Source: Desulfobacterales bacterium
GTDB taxonomy: Bacteria; Desulfobacterota; Desulfobacteria; Desulfobacterales; SpSt-501
DNA: 62,239 nucleotides
Assembly (NCBI GenBank): GCA_025454255.1
Contig: JALOOU010000007.1
Coordinates: 1-62,239 of the forward strand
Direction of reading: 5' to 3'
The position numbers and the translations under genes were made by a program. Positions 37,932 through 47,277 of this stretch are shown in pieces. A model generated the notes under the pieces. It saw only the letters and a list, made by a program, of their open reading frames with translations. It did not search any database and had not been told where the DNA came from. How positions within the stretch are numbered: position 1 is the stretch's first letter; each line of letters opens with the position of its first letter.

Positions 37932-39197
37932 CTATCTGCCCACGAGCTGCTTTTGCGTTGCCAGATTTTGCAGACGCATCTCTTCCTATTCCGCCATGCT
38001 GGACGGGGCGTGGAACCACTCCTCCTCGGAGACCGGCTCCATCATGATCGCAGCCTCAGGGCAACTGGTCACACAGACCGCGCAGCCGATGCACTTGTCC
38101 CGGCCCACTTCCGACTTGCCGGGCCGTTTTTCCGGCGATACTCCGCACGGGCAGGCCAACGGCATACGCTTCGGGCCCTCGGAAATGGCTTCCACCGGGC
38201 ACCGCTTGATGCAGGCGCCGCATGCAGTGCACTTCTACTCATCGATTACGGCGCGGTAGTTCGACTTTTGGGGTCCATCGTGGAATTCCAGACCCGCGAG
38301 CTTCGGCCCGTGCAAGATCCCGCAGCAGCAGGAGCAGCAGTTGCAGGTGCCCATGAACTGCGGCGCCTCCGCGAACATCGTAAAGCCGTAGAAGGCGAGA
38401 TGGACGTGCCCCTGCTTCTCGAGCTTGGCCAAGAGGGCCGTCGCCTCCTCGCGGTCGAGCACGGTCTCGCCCAGCGGAGTCTGGGGCGGCAGCCCGACGA
38501 ACCCGCAACGCTTCATGGGCAGTTTCCAGCTGTAGTCGCCCAGGATCTCACGCTCCCTCTTGCACACGCACGGGATGACGAGAAATCGCTCGTGCCGCTG
38601 AAAGTGGGCGTCGATGTCGAGGTGGGGCTCGCGCTTGATCCACTCGGGCTTTAGCGTACCCCGCTGCGGCACCACCCCGAGCAGCCCCGGCCGCGGGGCG
38701 AAGACGCGCTCGCCCCCGCCCTCGGTGATGAACTGCTCGAACAGTTCGGCGTACTCCCTGTCCAGGCGGCGCATGCCGGCCTCGTACCAGCCGACCATGA
38801 ACGGGCGCAGCCGGTATTTCTTCTCGCCCTCCATTCCCTCTTTCAGAACGCCGCCCCCTGCCGTGGACCCGGGGTACGAGACCAACCCCAGCGGAATCAG
38901 GCTTTCGAGCAGCGCGGCGACCTCGCCCACATCCCGGCCGACCCGCTTTGCGATCTCGGGGGCCGTTTCAGGGATGCGGGTCAGTTGGCCGGCGAGTTCG
39001 ACCTCCTCCGGCGTGAAGGCCTTTTTCATCAGCTTGATCTCCACGCCGGAGGGCGTCCGGGCGAAGCCGTGCGGCAGCCCTTCCAGCGCGTTCGCCAGCC
39101 GCTCGTAGATATCTTCGGATTTGGCCGAACTGCGCACAGCGCTCGGTTTCTTTTGAGCTCTTTGACTATTCCCCTGCTGGTTACTCTTTTTCTCCAA
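37932..39197 (-). pseudogene. Fe-S protein (helical domain + two 4Fe-4S ferredoxin motifs) interrupted by TAG codons
   Basis: The first 320 residues (to 38238) hold a winged-helix-like start (SEDIYERLANALEGLPHGF), an alpha/beta part with a CVCK and a CNCCSCCCG cysteine cluster. An in-frame TAG at 38235-38237 then separates it from CTACGACIKRCP and CIGCAVCVTSCP, a standard 2[4Fe-4S] module in the same frame; a second TAG at 37986-37988 precedes EEMRLQNLA, again in frame. Read through, it matches ferredoxin-type partners of anaerobic reductase activases. Since TAG serves as normal stop in other genes here (lptD, metG), decay is the simplest reading. Confidence 0.75.
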
Positions 39198-39373
39198 AGC
39201 GTTGAACGGTCAATATCAAGGAGCCCGCAAATGCGCCTCTGCGCAGCAACAATTTCGCTGTCGATCTGGTCAGCGGGGAGATTGATGAAGAGGGTCGAAA
39301 TTTCGGTCAGCAGCCTTTCGAACGGCAATACATCGTCGAGCCCTTCAGGTGGTTTGACCATTGATCGATTCAT
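39190..39373 (-). pseudogene. N-terminal fragment of a GAF-domain regulator
   Basis: About 55 residues (FERLLTEISTLFINLPAD, AQRRICGLLDIDRSTLW) match the start of GAF-containing sigma-54 regulators or histidine kinases, then the frame passes into the Fe-S relic. It is probably left from the regulator of the decayed aromatic/activase locus. Confidence 0.6.
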
Positions 39374-39697
39374 CGCCTCTTTCCGTCTCGGTGGGTCGGA
39401 TTGATCCTAATGTCGGTTCTAAACAGCACGATGCCGTATATCACGAAATGACCTGTTTGGGGACAGGTCGTTGGCCTGATCCATTGGCTGGCGCTCCCAC
39501 GTTTCCAGAAAAGCCTTCTCGGACTCAATACATATAATGCTTTCAACTGGCTCAATTGGATGGCTGGTGGATTTTACGTTCCTATAGTCCAAACCTTGCA
39601 TAGGCTGAAGGCGGGGTTGGTTTAGCAGATCAAAGGAATCGATTCAGGGAATTGCAGATCGGTTGAAGGTTGCGATGGTCCGGAGGATTTTAGCTCC
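39374..39697. other. Gene-free stretch
   Basis: 324 bases. No credible frame, RNA gene, promoter pair or strong hairpin was recognised; short open frames here are not protein-like. Confidence 0.5.
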
Positions 39698-40018
39698 TCA
39701 GATGGGCTGAAACGATCTTGGAATCGGTTCGGCGATTCGCCAAGTGGAATAAGAGCCCCCCAACACGTTTAGAGCGGCCAACGCAAGAAGTCCCATGCCC
39801 AGGCGCGCCGAAGTGGAGAGCGGGATGGCGAACCGGCGGGTGACACGGATCGCCGAAAATACGATGACGCGAAACATGAGCGGCATTTCGGCAAGCTCTG
39901 CAAGCCGCTCCCCCCAACGGGGAACCAGGAACGATACGCGCAGGACACCGAGGATGAAACCGGCCCCCAACACCAGCGCAGCGTAGGCCAATCCACCGCT
40001 GATGGTTCGCATCATCAT
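39698..40018 (-). CDS. Small integral membrane protein, 106 aa
   Basis: Three to four hydrophobic segments (about 5-25, 42-60, 70-87) with charged turns (VPRWGERLAE). It resembles a family of about 130-150-residue membrane proteins, but the C-terminus (after ALNVLGG) looks foreign, so a late truncation or frameshift is possible. It overlaps the nitroreductase stop by ATGA and is translationally coupled to it. Confidence 0.6.
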   Translation of the reverse strand: MMMRTISGGLAYAALVLGAGFILGVLRVSFLVPRWGERLAELAEMPLMFRVIVFSAIRVTRRFAIPLSTSARLGMGLLALAALNVLGGSYSTWRIAEPIPRSFQPI

Positions 40019-41214
40019 GTCAGCACGGCTTCAACCGGGCGTCGCAGCGACGGCGGAAGTTTCGGGCCGCGACCGAAGCGCACAACCAGATCGGGCCGGC
40101 GGCCGCCGATACCAAGAAAGCTCGCGAGCTGCCGCCTCAGCGCGGCGACCTCCACCGGTTGATTGAGCATGGCATTGCGTATTCCCAAAGCCGTGGACTG
40201 GAGCGCGAATCGTTCGTAGCAGCGCCCGACTTCGATCCACTGCGCGGGGCTCTCGGTCTCGGATACAAATACCGCTATGCCGGAGGAGCTGCGCACCTTT
40301 TTCGCATACTTGTCGTTTTCGCTTCCTGCAGTAAAGAACAAGCCAAAGAGGAGGCGGCCCAGCCACGAAGGCACAGACGGGTTGCCGGAGGATCCCGAAT
40401 ACAGTCCGTCTCCCGTCCGTACCGCGTCGCTGCCGTTGAATCTGATCCAGGCTTTCAATTCCTCGACAAAGGCGCGGTCATTCATCTGAGCCGTATTGCC
40501 CTGGATGACGTATTCGAGGACTCGTTCCATGGCCGCGGATTCAGTGAGGAGGACAACCTGGACACCGTCGCCGGTGCCTGCTCTCTCCAGCATGGCAAGT
40601 TCACTTGAGGAGATCGGCGTGCCGTCATACTCGCCCCGGGTGCTCTGGCGCTCCGGTATCGCGTCGAAAAGCGCAGAGGCAAAGGCTTTGGTTGGCTCCA
40701 ACGACAATCGCAGCGTTTCCCCGGAGGACGGGCTGGCGATGGCATTTGCGTGCAGCCCGTAGGCCAACGCCGCCTGTACCAGGTTCTCGGTCGCGCACCC
40801 GATCGAGACAAAAAGGTGGTGGTCGTCCGGATCGACCGCCGGGCATCGGCGCGACAAATCGGCCACGACCGAAATGGAACGATTTTCAACGCGAAACTTC
40901 CAGCACTGGGTGTTGTGGCTGGACGGTGCCAGGGTCGCATAGCGCACGAGTTCGCGCAGGACCGCCGCCTTGTCGCCCTCGTCCACCTTGGCGTGACGCC
41001 ACGTGCTGCTTACCGCATGCGCATAGCTGTCGTTGACGGCCTCCGACGAGCATGCCGATACGGCCGCCAGCCCACCCATGGCCGCCACCCGCATTGCCGC
41101 GCGACAATCGTCAGATGGTTCCTGTATACGGCGCCACGGCAACAGCATATCGCAGGCTCGATGCTTTGGTTGCATGCCGGATGGTCTGCCGGCTGCACAA
41201 CGAATCAACATCAT
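40015..41214 (-). CDS. Acg-type nitroreductase-family protein
   Basis: 399 residues by the longest frame. The core (about 75-399) is the two-lobed nitroreductase fold of the Acg family: LAPSSHNTQCWKF at the FMN site, SIGCATENLV, and a C-terminal ERFALQSTALGIRNAMLNQPVE. The true start is unclear: ATG at 41214 or 41094 are both without a good ribosome site; the latter would begin MRVAAMGGLAAVSACSS, a possible worn lipoprotein or Tat signal. Substrate unknown; Acg proteins may store or shield flavin rather than reduce substrates. Confidence 0.75.
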   Translation of the reverse strand: MMLIRCAAGRPSGMQPKHRACDMLLPWRRIQEPSDDCRAAMRVAAMGGLAAVSACSSEAVNDSYAHAVSSTWRHAKVDEGDKAAVLRELVRYATLAPSSHNTQCWKFRVENRSISVVADLSRRCPAVDPDDHHLFVSIGCATENLVQAALAYGLHANAIASPSSGETLRLSLEPTKAFASALFDAIPERQSTRGEYDGTPISSSELAMLERAGTGDGVQVVLLTESAAMERVLEYVIQGNTAQMNDRAFVEELKAWIRFNGSDAVRTGDGLYSGSSGNPSVPSWLGRLLFGLFFTAGSENDKYAKKVRSSSGIAVFVSETESPAQWIEVGRCYERFALQSTALGIRNAMLNQPVEVAALRRQLASFLGIGGRRPDLVVRFGRGPKLPPSLRRPVEAVLT

Positions 41215-41442
41215 GGCAGACGGATTCCGTGTATCTATTTCCTACCCCATAGGCCCGTCCCCGTCAAAGCCAAACCGGAGGCGCCTGACCCTGTCGGCGA
41301 ACTCGCAGATGGCGAGGGACGCTGTCGGTTTTCGCGCGCCCCTCCTCAAGATCGGCGGGCGCGGGTGGGGTTGCGATCGGCAAATCACACGCATCGGCTC
41401 GGAGAACTGCCGCTGCGTCGCAGCTTTCGATCCAGAGGAGTT

Positions 41443-42384
41443 TCAGGCGCGGTGGGCGCCAAGGGTGGTAAGGCACACCCCGGTCGAGACCAGAACGACG
41501 CCTAAGAGCAGCGAGAGCGTCAGCGGCTCCTCCAGAAAAAGAACCGAAAGCAGCACCGCGAAGATCGGCACGAAGTTGATGAAGAGCCCGGCGCGCACCG
41601 GCCCGATGCGCTGGATGCCCTGATAATACCAGACGAAACCCAGCACGGTCCCGAAGAGGCCCAGATATACGATGCTGGCCCACGCGGCGAGGGGGTAGGG
41701 CGCGGCGGTCAGCAGCCCCTCGAAGACGGCCGGCGGAAACAGGCACGCCGTGCCGGCCAGGGAGCTGAAGGTGACGGCGGCCAGGGGCGAAAGGCGGCTC
41801 ATGACGGTTTTCCCCAGCAGGGAGTAGGCCACCCAGCTCGCCACGCAGCCCAGAATGAAAACCTCCCCCCAGCCGAAGGCGCCGCTCAGCAGGGATGAGG
41901 GCGCGCCGTGGGTGATCACGGTGACCGCTCCCGTCACCGAGATGAGGATGCCGGCCACCTTCAAGAGGTTCAACCGCTCCCCGAAGAGCAACGCAGCCAC
42001 TAGCGCGATGAAAACGGGGTTGTTGGCGATGATGGCGGAGGCGCGGCCGGCCTCGATCAGCTTGAGCCCCTTCAAGAAGAGCACGTTATAAGCGAAGATC
42101 CCCGTCATCCCCATCACAAAGAGCACGGCGAGGTGGCGTCCGGAGGGCCGGGCGACGCCCCGCTCCATTTTCAGCATGACGGCCGCCAGGCAGACCGAGG
42201 CGACCGCGAAACGCAGAAACGCCCCGGAATAGGGCCCCACGCTCTGGGCCAGCACGCGCCCGGCGATGAAGGTCCCGCCCCAGAACAGGGCCATCAGCAA
42301 AAGTTTGGCGTAGGTGGCGAGCACGGTGTGTTGCCGGTCCAAGGTCCCAGCCCCGCAAGCCGGCGGCCCCCGACGAGGCGGCAT
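41443..42384 (-). CDS. EamA-family (DMT) membrane transporter
   Basis: About 313 residues with ten hydrophobic segments in two EamA repeats (GGTFIAGRVLAQ in the first, LGLFGTVLGFVWYYQGI in the second). An inner-membrane metabolite exporter; substrate unknown. Start choice is difficult: the ATG at 42384 sits in the loop of a hairpin (GGCGGC/GCCGCC), while a GTG at 42324 begins immediately before the first helix. The 5' part (to 42150) and upstream DNA are duplicated at 49490-49895. Confidence 0.85.
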   Translation of the reverse strand: MPPRRGPPACGAGTLDRQHTVLATYAKLLLMALFWGGTFIAGRVLAQSVGPYSGAFLRFAVASVCLAAVMLKMERGVARPSGRHLAVLFVMGMTGIFAYNVLFLKGLKLIEAGRASAIIANNPVFIALVAALLFGERLNLLKVAGILISVTGAVTVITHGAPSSLLSGAFGWGEVFILGCVASWVAYSLLGKTVMSRLSPLAAVTFSSLAGTACLFPPAVFEGLLTAAPYPLAAWASIVYLGLFGTVLGFVWYYQGIQRIGPVRAGLFINFVPIFAVLLSVLFLEEPLTLSLLLGVVLVSTGVCLTTLGAHRA

Positions 42385-42620
42385 GAGCCGCCGTCTATAC
42401 CACAGCCGCGCAGGGCTGTCCATCCGCTTGCCAGCCTGCAGCCCATGGGTATAGGAAGTGGGCGTAGAGGCCAACCCGCCCAAACCGCCAGCAGGTGCAC
42501 GCCACGCTCGGCTTCCAACCGCCCCCCGCCCAGCTCGAAATTCAGAAAAACGCGCGCGCGATCGCACTCACGGAGATCCTGCCGTCGCCTGGCACTACGA
42601 CGCCGTCGACGACACCCCGC
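42150..42620. repeat. Left copy of a large imperfect direct repeat
   Basis: This 470-base stretch (5' end of the EamA gene, shared upstream region, 5' end of an acyl-CoA dehydrogenase) recurs at 49490-49895 in the same orientation with many point differences and a deletion of about 60 bases in the right copy, bounded by short GCCCC repeats. Here the EamA side is intact and the dehydrogenase side is dead. Confidence 0.9.
42504..42620 (+). pseudogene. Dead 5' fragment of the acyl-CoA dehydrogenase gene
   Basis: It aligns with the first 39 codons of the gene at 49779. The start is ACG instead of ATG (42504), the Shine-Dalgarno reads AGCAGG instead of AGGAGG, and a one-base loss in CTGCCCGTC shifts the frame. 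Homology ends at 42620. Confidence 0.85.
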
Positions 42621-42697
42621 CGACGGCGGCTGCGGGTACAACCTGGAAGTGCTGTTCGAGGTGCCGCCCCGGGCCCGAGGGGGGCACCTATTAGTAT

Positions 42698-42825
42698 CCT
42701 CGAAATTGAATTGACATCGTTCCCGAAATCTCCCCAAGCCCCTCTTTGGCAAAGAGGGGGGATCCCTCCCTTCGGCAAAGGGAGGTTAGGAGGGATTTAT
42801 AGAAAATGTCCTGACAATTTCGAGA
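42698..42825. mobile_element. MITE-like element, 128 bp
   Basis: 11-base terminal inverted repeats (42698-42708 CCTCGAAATTG; 42815-42825, 10 of 11 complementary) enclose two strong hairpins: 42739-42747 with 42751-42759, and 42765-42772 with 42778-42785. There is no coding capacity. It sits exactly where the NDH-2 reading frame is cut off. Confidence 0.65.
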
Positions 42826-42829
42826 CCCT

Positions 42830-43433
42830 TAAATTGGGGCGAGACCTGGTGGAGCTCGGCGGCCAGTTCGACCCCCGTGGCGCCGGCTCCGATGATGGCG
42901 ATCTGGAGCGATCCAATACGGGTCGGCTCCAGACCGTCAGCATACTGCAGCTGCAGAAACCGGCTCAAAAGCATTTCATGAAACCGATCGGCCTGATCCC
43001 GGCTGTCCAGGAAAAGGCAGCGGTCTTTTGCTCCCGGGACGTTGAAATCGTTGCTTTGTCTGCCGATCGCCAAGACCAGCGTGTCGTACGGCACGATGGT
43101 TCGGGTAAGGATCTGCCGCCCTCGGCCGCCGACCAGCGATTCAAGGACAACGACCTTTTCGGCTCGGTTCAAGCCGATCCTCTTTCCGGGGCGGAACCTG
43201 AGCCCGTGACGCCGCGCCAGGGCCAGGTAGTCGATCGCCTCGACACCCGAATCCAAGGTCCCGGCCGCGACCTCGTACAGGAGCGGCTTCCACACATGCG
43301 AGCGCTTCGGGTCAATCAGCGCAACCGAAATCTCCGGCGAGCGCCTGGATTTTCAACCCAAGCGGACCGCAAGCTCGAGTCCTCCCGCACCGCCTCCGAT
43401 GAGGACGACCCGATGCGGAATGGCGCCGGGCAT
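42830..43433 (-). pseudogene. Broken type II NADH dehydrogenase (NDH-2)
   Basis: From ATG 43433 the FAD motif VVLIGGGAGGLEL is intact, then CGA of a conserved RLGRK-like segment has become TGA (43353-43355). The same frame resumes with SVALIDP, HVWKPLLYEVAAG and the NAD motif IAIIGAGATGVELAAEL and is cut at about residue 200 of an expected 400-450 by the MITE-like element. It cannot be functional. It lies 30 bases after the HTH gene on the same strand. Confidence 0.8.
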
Positions 43434-43462
43434 ATCGTCCCCACGTTCCTGAAGCCCCCGGG

Positions 43463-43771
43463 CTAGTTGCGCCGTTTGGGTTTGAGCACAGGCTTGCTCT
43501 GCAGCCGCAGCACTTTTAAAAGATCCCCCACCAGGTTGTTCTGCTGGCTCCTATGCCGCAGGGGCCGGGAACGTCGGATGCTGTAGTGAGCCCCCCTGCC
43601 TTTGCGCGTTTTCGTGAGGTAGCCCTCGGTCTCCAGGTCCTTGATGATCCGGCGGACGGCACGCTCGGTGATGCCGATGTCGGCCGCCAGTTCCCGAGCG
43701 GTAATGGACGGATGATGCGCCAAATAGCTTAAAACGACGGCATGATTGGTGACGAAGGTCCATGTAGACAC
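43463..43771 (-). CDS. Winged-helix transcriptional regulator, 102 aa
   Basis: MarR/ArsR-like wHTH: AHHPSITARELAADIGITERAVRRIIKDLE (recognition helix around 31-45) and wing YLTKTRKGRGAHYSI (about 52-66), then a short basic tail. GGAGGAAAT lies 12 bases upstream of the ATG. It looks intact. It is divergent from the transporter cluster and is the natural candidate for its regulator or for that of the broken NDH-2 gene downstream. Confidence 0.85.
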   Translation of the reverse strand: MSTWTFVTNHAVVLSYLAHHPSITARELAADIGITERAVRRIIKDLETEGYLTKTRKGRGAHYSIRRSRPLRHRSQQNNLVGDLLKVLRLQSKPVLKPKRRN

Positions 43772-44163
43772 CCCGATTTCCTCCGCGATTCGATATCGTC
43801 ATAACTTATTTTATTCATTTCTTTTTATCCCTAAATCATAGTTAGCATATACCAACAATTTTTTTTAAGCAAGTCGACCCTAATTTACTTATTCAACAGA
43901 CGATGCGTCTATCAATTTTTTGCTTGACAAGAAAGCAAATCGGCGTCCATTATACGTCCATCTCTATCATGAAACTTTTTTCATGTATATAGAATCTATT
44001 TTCGACCCGCGTCTCGGCGGGTGAGGTTTTACGCCGGCACGACGGAAACAGCGACTGACCGGGGAGGACACCGGTTCGGTCGGCACGGGCAAAAAAATAC
44101 TACCCTGCGGCGGCTGCTCGGCCGCGTCACCCCATCCTCTTAGATGAACCCCACGGAGGCCCC
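43772..44163. other. AT-rich divergent regulatory region
   Basis: 392 bases, markedly richer in A+T than the surroundings (43,800-43,990). It contains a palindrome AGACG-ATG-CGTCT (43898-43910), a promoter (see 43924-43953) and no protein-like frame. Confidence 0.6.
43924..43953 (+). promoter_or_regulatory. Promoter of the membrane protein/CBS/DASS cluster
   Basis: TTGACA (43924-43929), 18 bases, CATTAT (43948-43953). The AGACG palindrome 14 bases upstream is a plausible operator for the neighbouring wHTH regulator. Confidence 0.55.
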
Positions 44164-44547
44164 ATGGAATTGTTCTACGGAAGTGCGATGATCTGCGCTG
44201 CGGCGGTCCTTTTCGGAGAACTGATGGTTGCTACCCGCAAACCCGCCCAACCGGCATGGATGGGGGGATTCATTCTCACCAGCATCTACGTCATCGTGGT
44301 GATCTCCCTGCCGATGCTCGGTATTGCACTCATCACCAACGCCCTCGCGTCGCTGCCGACGCCGGGGGTCGACCTGCTCCCCGCAGCGCTGAGCCTGCTG
44401 GTCCTGGCGGCGTCCTTGCTGCGAATCGCCCAGGCTCGGCGCCAGATCCGCCGGTCGAAACGTGCTGCCGCCGCAAAGGTGGAGCCGCACGGCGAGAAAA
44501 AAGGGGGGCTGCCGGCCGACAGCTACCACGGCCAGCAGGCGGCATGA
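44164..44547 (+). CDS. Small membrane protein, 127 aa
   Basis: Three hydrophobic segments (about 3-22, 34-62, 70-87) and a basic, Ala-rich cytoplasmic tail (RRQIRRSKRAAAAK). GGAGG precedes the ATG. Unrecognised; first gene of the plus-strand row leading to the DASS transporter. Confidence 0.7.
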   Translation: MELFYGSAMICAAAVLFGELMVATRKPAQPAWMGGFILTSIYVIVVISLPMLGIALITNALASLPTPGVDLLPAALSLLVLAASLLRIAQARRQIRRSKRAAAAKVEPHGEKKGGLPADSYHGQQAA

Positions 44548-44737
44548 GGAGGCCTGTTTTGTCGCCGGCGACTCGACATTGTTTCGAGAGCAGGCGCTGC
44601 TTCGTCCGCCGGCCGCCGTAACCGCATATCCGAATTCAGTATGAACGCATTCGGCGCATGGGCGTCATGGCCGCTGCGGCGGCGGCGACCGGGCGTTTCA
44701 CGGGGGAACGTCCAATGCCAGAGCCGGGAAGGAAGGT

Positions 44738-45208
44738 ATGAAAGCAAGCAGATTGATGATTTCGCTGTCGGAGTGTCCGCAGATCGCAGTGGACCGAAGC
44801 CTGCAGGACGCGATGGTCATGTTGAGCGCCTTTCGCAAGCGCTATTCGCGCTCGGAGTATTCTCCGCGGTTCGTACTGGTGGCGGACGAGCGGCACCGCA
44901 TCGTAGGGGTGCTGCGGCATCTTGAGATGTTGCGCGCCCTGGGCAAAGCCGCCGGGCCGGGGGATCCGTCCCTGGCGCGGATGGTGGCGGCGGCGCCGCG
45001 GGTTTCCGCACGCGAGGCGATGACGCGCTACACGGCGGCCGAACAGATCGATGCCGAGGCCTCCATCGAGGAGGCCATCGGCCGTATGCTGCCGGGGGCG
45101 CTGCGCCACATGCTGGTGGTGGAGGGCGAGACGGCCATAGGCATCCTCAGGCTCTCCGAGATCTTCGCGCAAGTGAGCCGCGAGTTGGGCCATGGGGGTC
45201 TGGACTGA
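44738..45208 (+). CDS. CBS-domain protein, 156 aa
   Basis: Two CBS motifs cover the protein: the first around 15-70 (SLQDAMVML ... RFVLVADERHRIVGVL), the second around 88-145 (VSAREAMT ... HMLVVEGETAIGILRL). GGAAGGAAGG lies before the ATG. Free-standing CBS pairs bind adenine nucleotides and control partner proteins; 51 bases upstream of the transporter start, it is a likely energy or ligand sensor for transport (inference). Confidence 0.85.
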   Translation: MKASRLMISLSECPQIAVDRSLQDAMVMLSAFRKRYSRSEYSPRFVLVADERHRIVGVLRHLEMLRALGKAAGPGDPSLARMVAAAPRVSAREAMTRYTAAEQIDAEASIEEAIGRMLPGALRHMLVVEGETAIGILRLSEIFAQVSRELGHGGLD

Positions 45209-45259
45209 AAACGGATCGCGGAACGATCCTGCGACACCTCATACAGGAGGGTGGAGACG

Positions 45260-46813
45260 ATGAGCGCGACCGCCGCGGCCGCTGTGGATTCCACGGGAAC
45301 CCTCTCGGAAAAAGAAGAGGCTTTCGAGAAATGGCGCAACACCATCGGCCTGTTTCTCGGCCCGCTTTTCGCGGTGGGGGTGTATCTGATCGACATGCCC
45401 GCGCTAAGCCCCAAAGCGCACACGCTGGCGGCGATTTTGGCCTGGATCGTGGTGTGGTGGATTTGCGAACCCATTCCGCTGCCCATGAGCGCCCTGCTCT
45501 CCTCCGTGCTCTGCGTCGTTTCCGACGTCGCCGACGCCAAGACGGTCTTTGCCCCCTATGCCGACCCGATCATTTATCTCTTTCTCGGGAGCTTTCTTCT
45601 GGCCGAGGCGATGGCGATCCACGGCTTGGACAAACGCTTCGCCTACGGCATCATGTCCCTCGCGCTGGTCGGCAACAGCACGGGGCGCATCCTGCTCGCC
45701 TTCGGGTTCATCTGCGGGTTCCTGTCGATGTGGATCAGCAATACGGCCGCCACGGCGATGATGTTCCCGATCGGCCTGGGCATCGTCTACGCCATGGCCG
45801 ACATCACGGCCAAACAGGCCGGAACCCGCATCGACCCGATGAAGCTGCGGTTCGGAACCGGCATGATGCTGATGGCCGCCTACGCCGCCTCCGCCGGCGG
45901 CATCGCCACCCCGGTGGGAACTCCGCCGAACCTGATCGGCATCGCCATGATCGAGCGCTTCTGCGGGGTGAAAATCGCCTTTTTCCACTGGATGAGCTTT
46001 GCGCTTCCCCTGCTGCTGTTTCTGTTCGTTCTCCTCTTCCTGTTGATGTATTACCTCCACCGGCCGGAGGTCGCGCGCATCGTCGGCAGCACGGAGTTCG
46101 TGGCGGGACAGCGGGCCCAACTCGGCAAATGGACCCGCGGCCAGAAGAACGCCCTGTTTTGCTTTATGATTACGGTGATTCTGTGGCTGATCCCCGGCTT
46201 CCTGGCCGTCATCCATGGGGATGCCGCGCCGATCACCAAGGCCTACAGCCGGACGATGCCGGAAGGTGTGGCGGCCGTCATCGGCGCCGCGCTGCTCTTC
46301 ATCCTGCCCGTCGATTGGAAGCAGCGGGAATTTACGATTTCATGGAAGCAAGCCGCGAAAATCGACTGGGGAACGCTGCTGCTATTCGGCGGGGGGATCA
46401 CGCTGGGGTCGCTCATGTTCCAGACGAAGCTGGCCGAAGTGATCGGCACCGGTCTGCTGCAGCTGAGCGGCGCGACCTCGGTGTGGGGAATCACCTTCGG
46501 GGCGGTCTTCATCGCCATTTTGGTAAGCGAGACCTCTTCGAACACGGCTTCGGCCAACATGGTCGTCCCGGTGATGATCGCCTTGGCGCAGGCGGCGGGC
46601 GTCAATCCCGTCCCCCCGGCAATCGGGGCCACCCTGGGCGCAAGCTGGGGCTTCATGCTGCCGGTTTCGACCCCGCCGAATGCGATCATCTACGGCTCGG
46701 GCATGGTGCCGATCACGGCCATGATACGCGCGGGGGTCTTTTTCGACATTCTGGGAGGATTGATGATATGGGCCGGTCTGTATGTTTTGCTGCCGTTGGT
46801 CGGGCTGGCGTAG
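45260..46813 (+). CDS. DASS-family (SLC13) sodium:dicarboxylate/sulfate symporter
   Basis: 517 residues, 11-12 hydrophobic segments. Both signature SNT sites are present (WISNTAAT about 158; TSSNTASAN about 430) along with PVGTPPN and VSTPPNA, which form the substrate and sodium sites of VcINDY-type transporters. AGGAGG (45245-45250) at 9 bases supports the ATG at 45260 over a GTG at 45251. It imports di/tricarboxylates or sulfate; the substrate cannot be read from sequence alone. Confidence 0.93.
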   Translation: MSATAAAAVDSTGTLSEKEEAFEKWRNTIGLFLGPLFAVGVYLIDMPALSPKAHTLAAILAWIVVWWICEPIPLPMSALLSSVLCVVSDVADAKTVFAPYADPIIYLFLGSFLLAEAMAIHGLDKRFAYGIMSLALVGNSTGRILLAFGFICGFLSMWISNTAATAMMFPIGLGIVYAMADITAKQAGTRIDPMKLRFGTGMMLMAAYAASAGGIATPVGTPPNLIGIAMIERFCGVKIAFFHWMSFALPLLLFLFVLLFLLMYYLHRPEVARIVGSTEFVAGQRAQLGKWTRGQKNALFCFMITVILWLIPGFLAVIHGDAAPITKAYSRTMPEGVAAVIGAALLFILPVDWKQREFTISWKQAAKIDWGTLLLFGGGITLGSLMFQTKLAEVIGTGLLQLSGATSVWGITFGAVFIAILVSETSSNTASANMVVPVMIALAQAAGVNPVPPAIGATLGASWGFMLPVSTPPNAIIYGSGMVPITAMIRAGVFFDILGGLMIWAGLYVLLPLVGLA

Positions 46814-47100
46814 GCCGGTTTGCGCCGTCGAGCCGGGAAGCAGCCACACCATGGCCGCCACTGGGCCGATGCCCTCAAGAGGGCTTCCGCAGATAGCCCT
46901 GCGGCCGCCGGAGGTGTGCGTACGGGTGCTGCGTTCGCAGCCGCGCAATCGCACCACCAGGAACGGGGCTGCGGCCCTCGGCGAAAACGCTCCCGCCGCT
47001 CTTTTCAAACGGTTCCCGTGAAAAGCGGCTTGCCTCCACATCCCCCCTCCCAAGCGAAGGTCGGGCCGGTATATAGAACTCTTTGTAACATGGGGGCCTT
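46814..47100. other. Gene-free stretch after the DASS gene
   Basis: 287 bases without a protein-like frame. No strong terminator hairpin with a U-run was seen. Confidence 0.45.
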
Positions 47101-47277
47101 ATGGGCAGAAAGCATTTCGAGGCGTCAATACGCATTCAAAACAGCCCCGCGGCAGCACCGGAAATCGACTACTCCCCCAAGGCATACACCTTGCGGGCGC
47201 AACTAGTTTTTGGAATGAAGTTTGTGCTGATCGCCGGCGGCATCATGCTCTTTTTGGTGTTGATTGGATTGCTTTAG
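47101..47277 (+). CDS. Possible small membrane protein, 58 aa
   Basis: ATG at 47101 to TAG at 47277. A polar N-terminus (DYSPKAYTLRAQLVFG) is followed by a single clean transmembrane helix (about 38-57, KFVLIAGGIMLFLVLIGLL), a composition that random GC-rich sequence seldom gives. The ribosome site is weak (GGGGG). It lies between the DASS gene and the convergent TAXI gene and may be an accessory peptide of either. Confidence 0.5.
   Translation: MGRKHFEASIRIQNSPAAAPEIDYSPKAYTLRAQLVFGMKFVLIAGGIMLFLVLIGLL

Noticed and set aside
37483..38237. In-frame TAG codons as possible pyrrolysine sites or stop-codon recoding
   Set aside because: Neighbouring genes also carry frameshifts and truncations, and TAG is the normal stop of intact genes here (lptD, metG, the GlmS-like gene), so decay is simpler. 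A pylT/pylS search of the genome would decide.
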